NCBI RefSeq assembly: GCF_001750685.1
Contig: NZ_CP017269.1
Span: 2,955,416 to 3,019,415, forward strand
DNA: 64,000 nucleotides
Direction: 5' to 3'
Source: Geosporobacter ferrireducens
Lineage (GTDB): Bacteria; Bacillota; Clostridia; Peptostreptococcales; Thermotaleaceae
Part shown: one piece after another, positions 62,685-64,000 of the stretch
How positions within the stretch are numbered: position 1 is the first letter of the stretch
Layout: each line of letters begins with the position of its first letter
Notes under the pieces: generated by a model
Databases searched by the model: none
What the model was told of the DNA's origin: nothing
What the model saw: the letters and a program-made list of their open reading frames with translations, nothing else
Position numbers and translations under genes: made by a program

Positions 62685-64000
62685 TTAGATAATTGGCCGC
62701 ATTTCTTTTTTAGGAGTAGAAAACTGGCCTTTTCTTAGTTTGCCTATTGCTTTTTCCAATCTGCTTATCCCCTCTAATATTATCTTTTCGTTATGCCGGG
62801 AGAAGCAGAGACGAAATTCATATTCTTCTCCTGCGGCTGCATAGAACGCTTCTCCCGGAACGAAAGATACGCCCATTTTTAAAGCCTCTTGCAACAGTTT
62901 TTTTGGTGAAATATTTTCATTGATTTTACACCATACGTAAAACCCTCCCTGAGGGATCTGAAAGGAAAGCTTTGATTTCAGTCCCAGGTTAAGTGCATCA
63001 ACCATAACATTTCTCCGGTTCCTATAGATTCCCCGCATCTTTATCAGGTGATTTGCCAGGTATCCATCCTTAATAAATAAGTCAAGCAGCCATTGTGAAA
63101 TATTATTGCTGTGCAAATCAACATACTGTTTCTCCAAAATAATTCTATTAATCAATGAGGGATGGGCAACCATGTATCCCAGTCTTAATCCCGGCATCAG
63201 TATTTTTGAAAAGGTGCTTAAGTATACCACCCCGCCATAGTCATCCAGAGATTTCAAGCTTGCTGGTGGCGTATCTTCATAGTAGTAGTTGCTGTAAGGA
63301 TCGTCTTCCAGAATCGCCAACCTATAACGCGCTGCGAGCTGGATAAGCTTCTTTCTTTCCCCAGTATTCATAACCGTACCGTCAGGATTTCGGAAGGTGG
63401 GAATACAGTACAATAATTTTGGCCTGTAGCGGGCCAAATAATCTTCCAATATTTCAAGCGGAAAATCCTCCCTTTGCGGCAGGCTCAATACCCTTGCCCC
63501 CAATGATTGAAAAACTTGGATAGCTCCCAGATAAGTAGGTGCCTGAATAACCACATAATCACCGGGCTCGATCAATACCCTTGCAGTAAGGTATAAACCC
63601 TGTTGAGACCCTGAAAGAATGACTACTTCATCAGCATGGCACCGGATACCTTCTGAAGCTAACATTTGAGTAATTGTATGTCTCAAGGGTTCATAGCCGT
63701 GAATAGGAATATGTCCAAAATCCCTAGGATCTAACTCTGCCGAGTAATCCCTGTGAAGTTTAGAAAATATATCGACCGGATAATAATCAGGATCCGGCAT
63801 ACCGGCATCAAGGGAAATTTTATCCTCCAGCACATTGCTAACCATCAGTTCACTCATCAGTGAAGCCATTGAGGACTGAATATAAGGTTTTAGCAGTTGA
63901 GGCCAGGGTATTTCAGTATTGGTGCTGCTTTCAAAAGAATATCTATCGCTGACATATGTACCGCTGCCATTTTTTATACTGACGTAGCCATCCTTTTCTA
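62685..64000 (-). CDS. MocR-type regulator (GntR HTH plus aminotransferase), cut by window edge
   Basis: The annotated-looking ATG at 63869 is internal: the frame is open upstream to the window end and reads EKDGYVSIKNGSGTYVSDRY, the wing of a GntR winged helix, then a linker. The aminotransferase part carries SLDAGMPDPDYYP, LSGSQQGLYLTARVL, AILEDDPYSNYYYED (PLP Asp) and the Schiff-base Lys in YLSTFSKILMPGLRLG. MocR proteins are PLP-sensing transcription factors or 2-aminoadipate-type aminotransferases with a fused HTH. Which role applies cannot be told, and the N-terminus is outside the window. Confidence 0.85.
   Translation of the reverse strand, partial: EKDGYVSIKNGSGTYVSDRYSFESSTNTEIPWPQLLKPYIQSSMASLMSELMVSNVLEDKISLDAGMPDPDYYPVDIFSKLHRDYSAELDPRDFGHIPIHGYEPLRHTITQMLASEGIRCHADEVVILSGSQQGLYLTARVLIEPGDYVVIQAPTYLGAIQVFQSLGARVLSLPQREDFPLEILEDYLARYRPKLLYCIPTFRNPDGTVMNTGERKKLIQLAARYRLAILEDDPYSNYYYEDTPPASLKSLDDYGGVVYLSTFSKILMPGLRLGYMVAHPSLINRIILEKQYVDLHSNNISQWLLDLFIKDGYLANHLIKMRGIYRNRRNVMVDALNLGLKSKLSFQIPQGGFYVWCKINENISPKKLLQEALKMGVSFVPGEAFYAAAGEEYEFRLCFSRHNEKIILEGISRLEKAIGKLRKGQFSTPKKEMRPII

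Overview
The window looks like a chromosomal segment from a low-GC, anaerobic, Gram-positive bacterium of the Clostridia. The support is AT-rich coding sequence, strong AGGAGG-type ribosome binding sites, frequent TTG/GTG starts, lipoproteins with a Gram-positive layout, an EFR1-type flavodoxin/ferredoxin fusion, a C-GCAxxG-C-C redox protein, and many orphan ABC exporters and one-component regulators. The genus cannot be fixed from sequence reading alone. No rRNA, tRNA or CRISPR array was seen.

1-2,200 is a graveyard of IS3-family transposases plus a long imperfect palindrome. 2,252-15,097 is a same-strand accessory cluster. It encodes the full GDP-D-glycero-alpha-D-manno-heptose route (hddA, gmhA, and a fused hddC-gmhB), three different ATP-grasp ligases, a three-gene DrrA-type ABC exporter, a Nudix protein and an extended SDR epimerase-like protein whose catalytic Tyr is Phe. 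A decayed IS110 element sits in the middle. No glycosyltransferase is present, so the cluster looks more like a small-molecule (heptose plus amino-acid ligation plus export) pathway than a surface-glycan locus. This is the best candidate for an undescribed system.

15,100-19,620 is a nest of mobile DNA: an IS21 remnant interrupted by an intact IS3 element with a clear 3-bp target duplication, an apparently intact IS110 element, and a REP-associated tyrosine transposase (RAYT) gene bracketed by inverted REP sequences. 19,700-24,590 is a sigma-54 module: a PrpR/PAS/AAA+ activator, a good -24/-12 promoter, a class I glutamine-amidotransferase-like peptidase and an oligopeptide-binding lipoprotein. 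An intact IS21 (24,593-27,023, 7-bp target duplication) landed on its terminator.

27,000-45,500 holds small regulatory and stress modules separated by a recurring ~55-nt hairpin repeat: a metallo-beta-lactamase, a PadR regulon, a VanY-like carboxypeptidase diverging from a two-component system, alpha/beta hydrolases, a flavodoxin, an ABC exporter and several gene remnants. 45,800-49,090 is a TetR-controlled antibiotic-type ABC exporter with distinctly higher GC. 49,370-64,000 is ordinary metabolism and transport: ferredoxin, NIF3, aminotransferases, EamA and TDT transporters, LysR and AraC regulators, an acetoacetate-decarboxylase-like protein and an S41 peptidase. It ends in a MocR-type regulator cut by the window edge.
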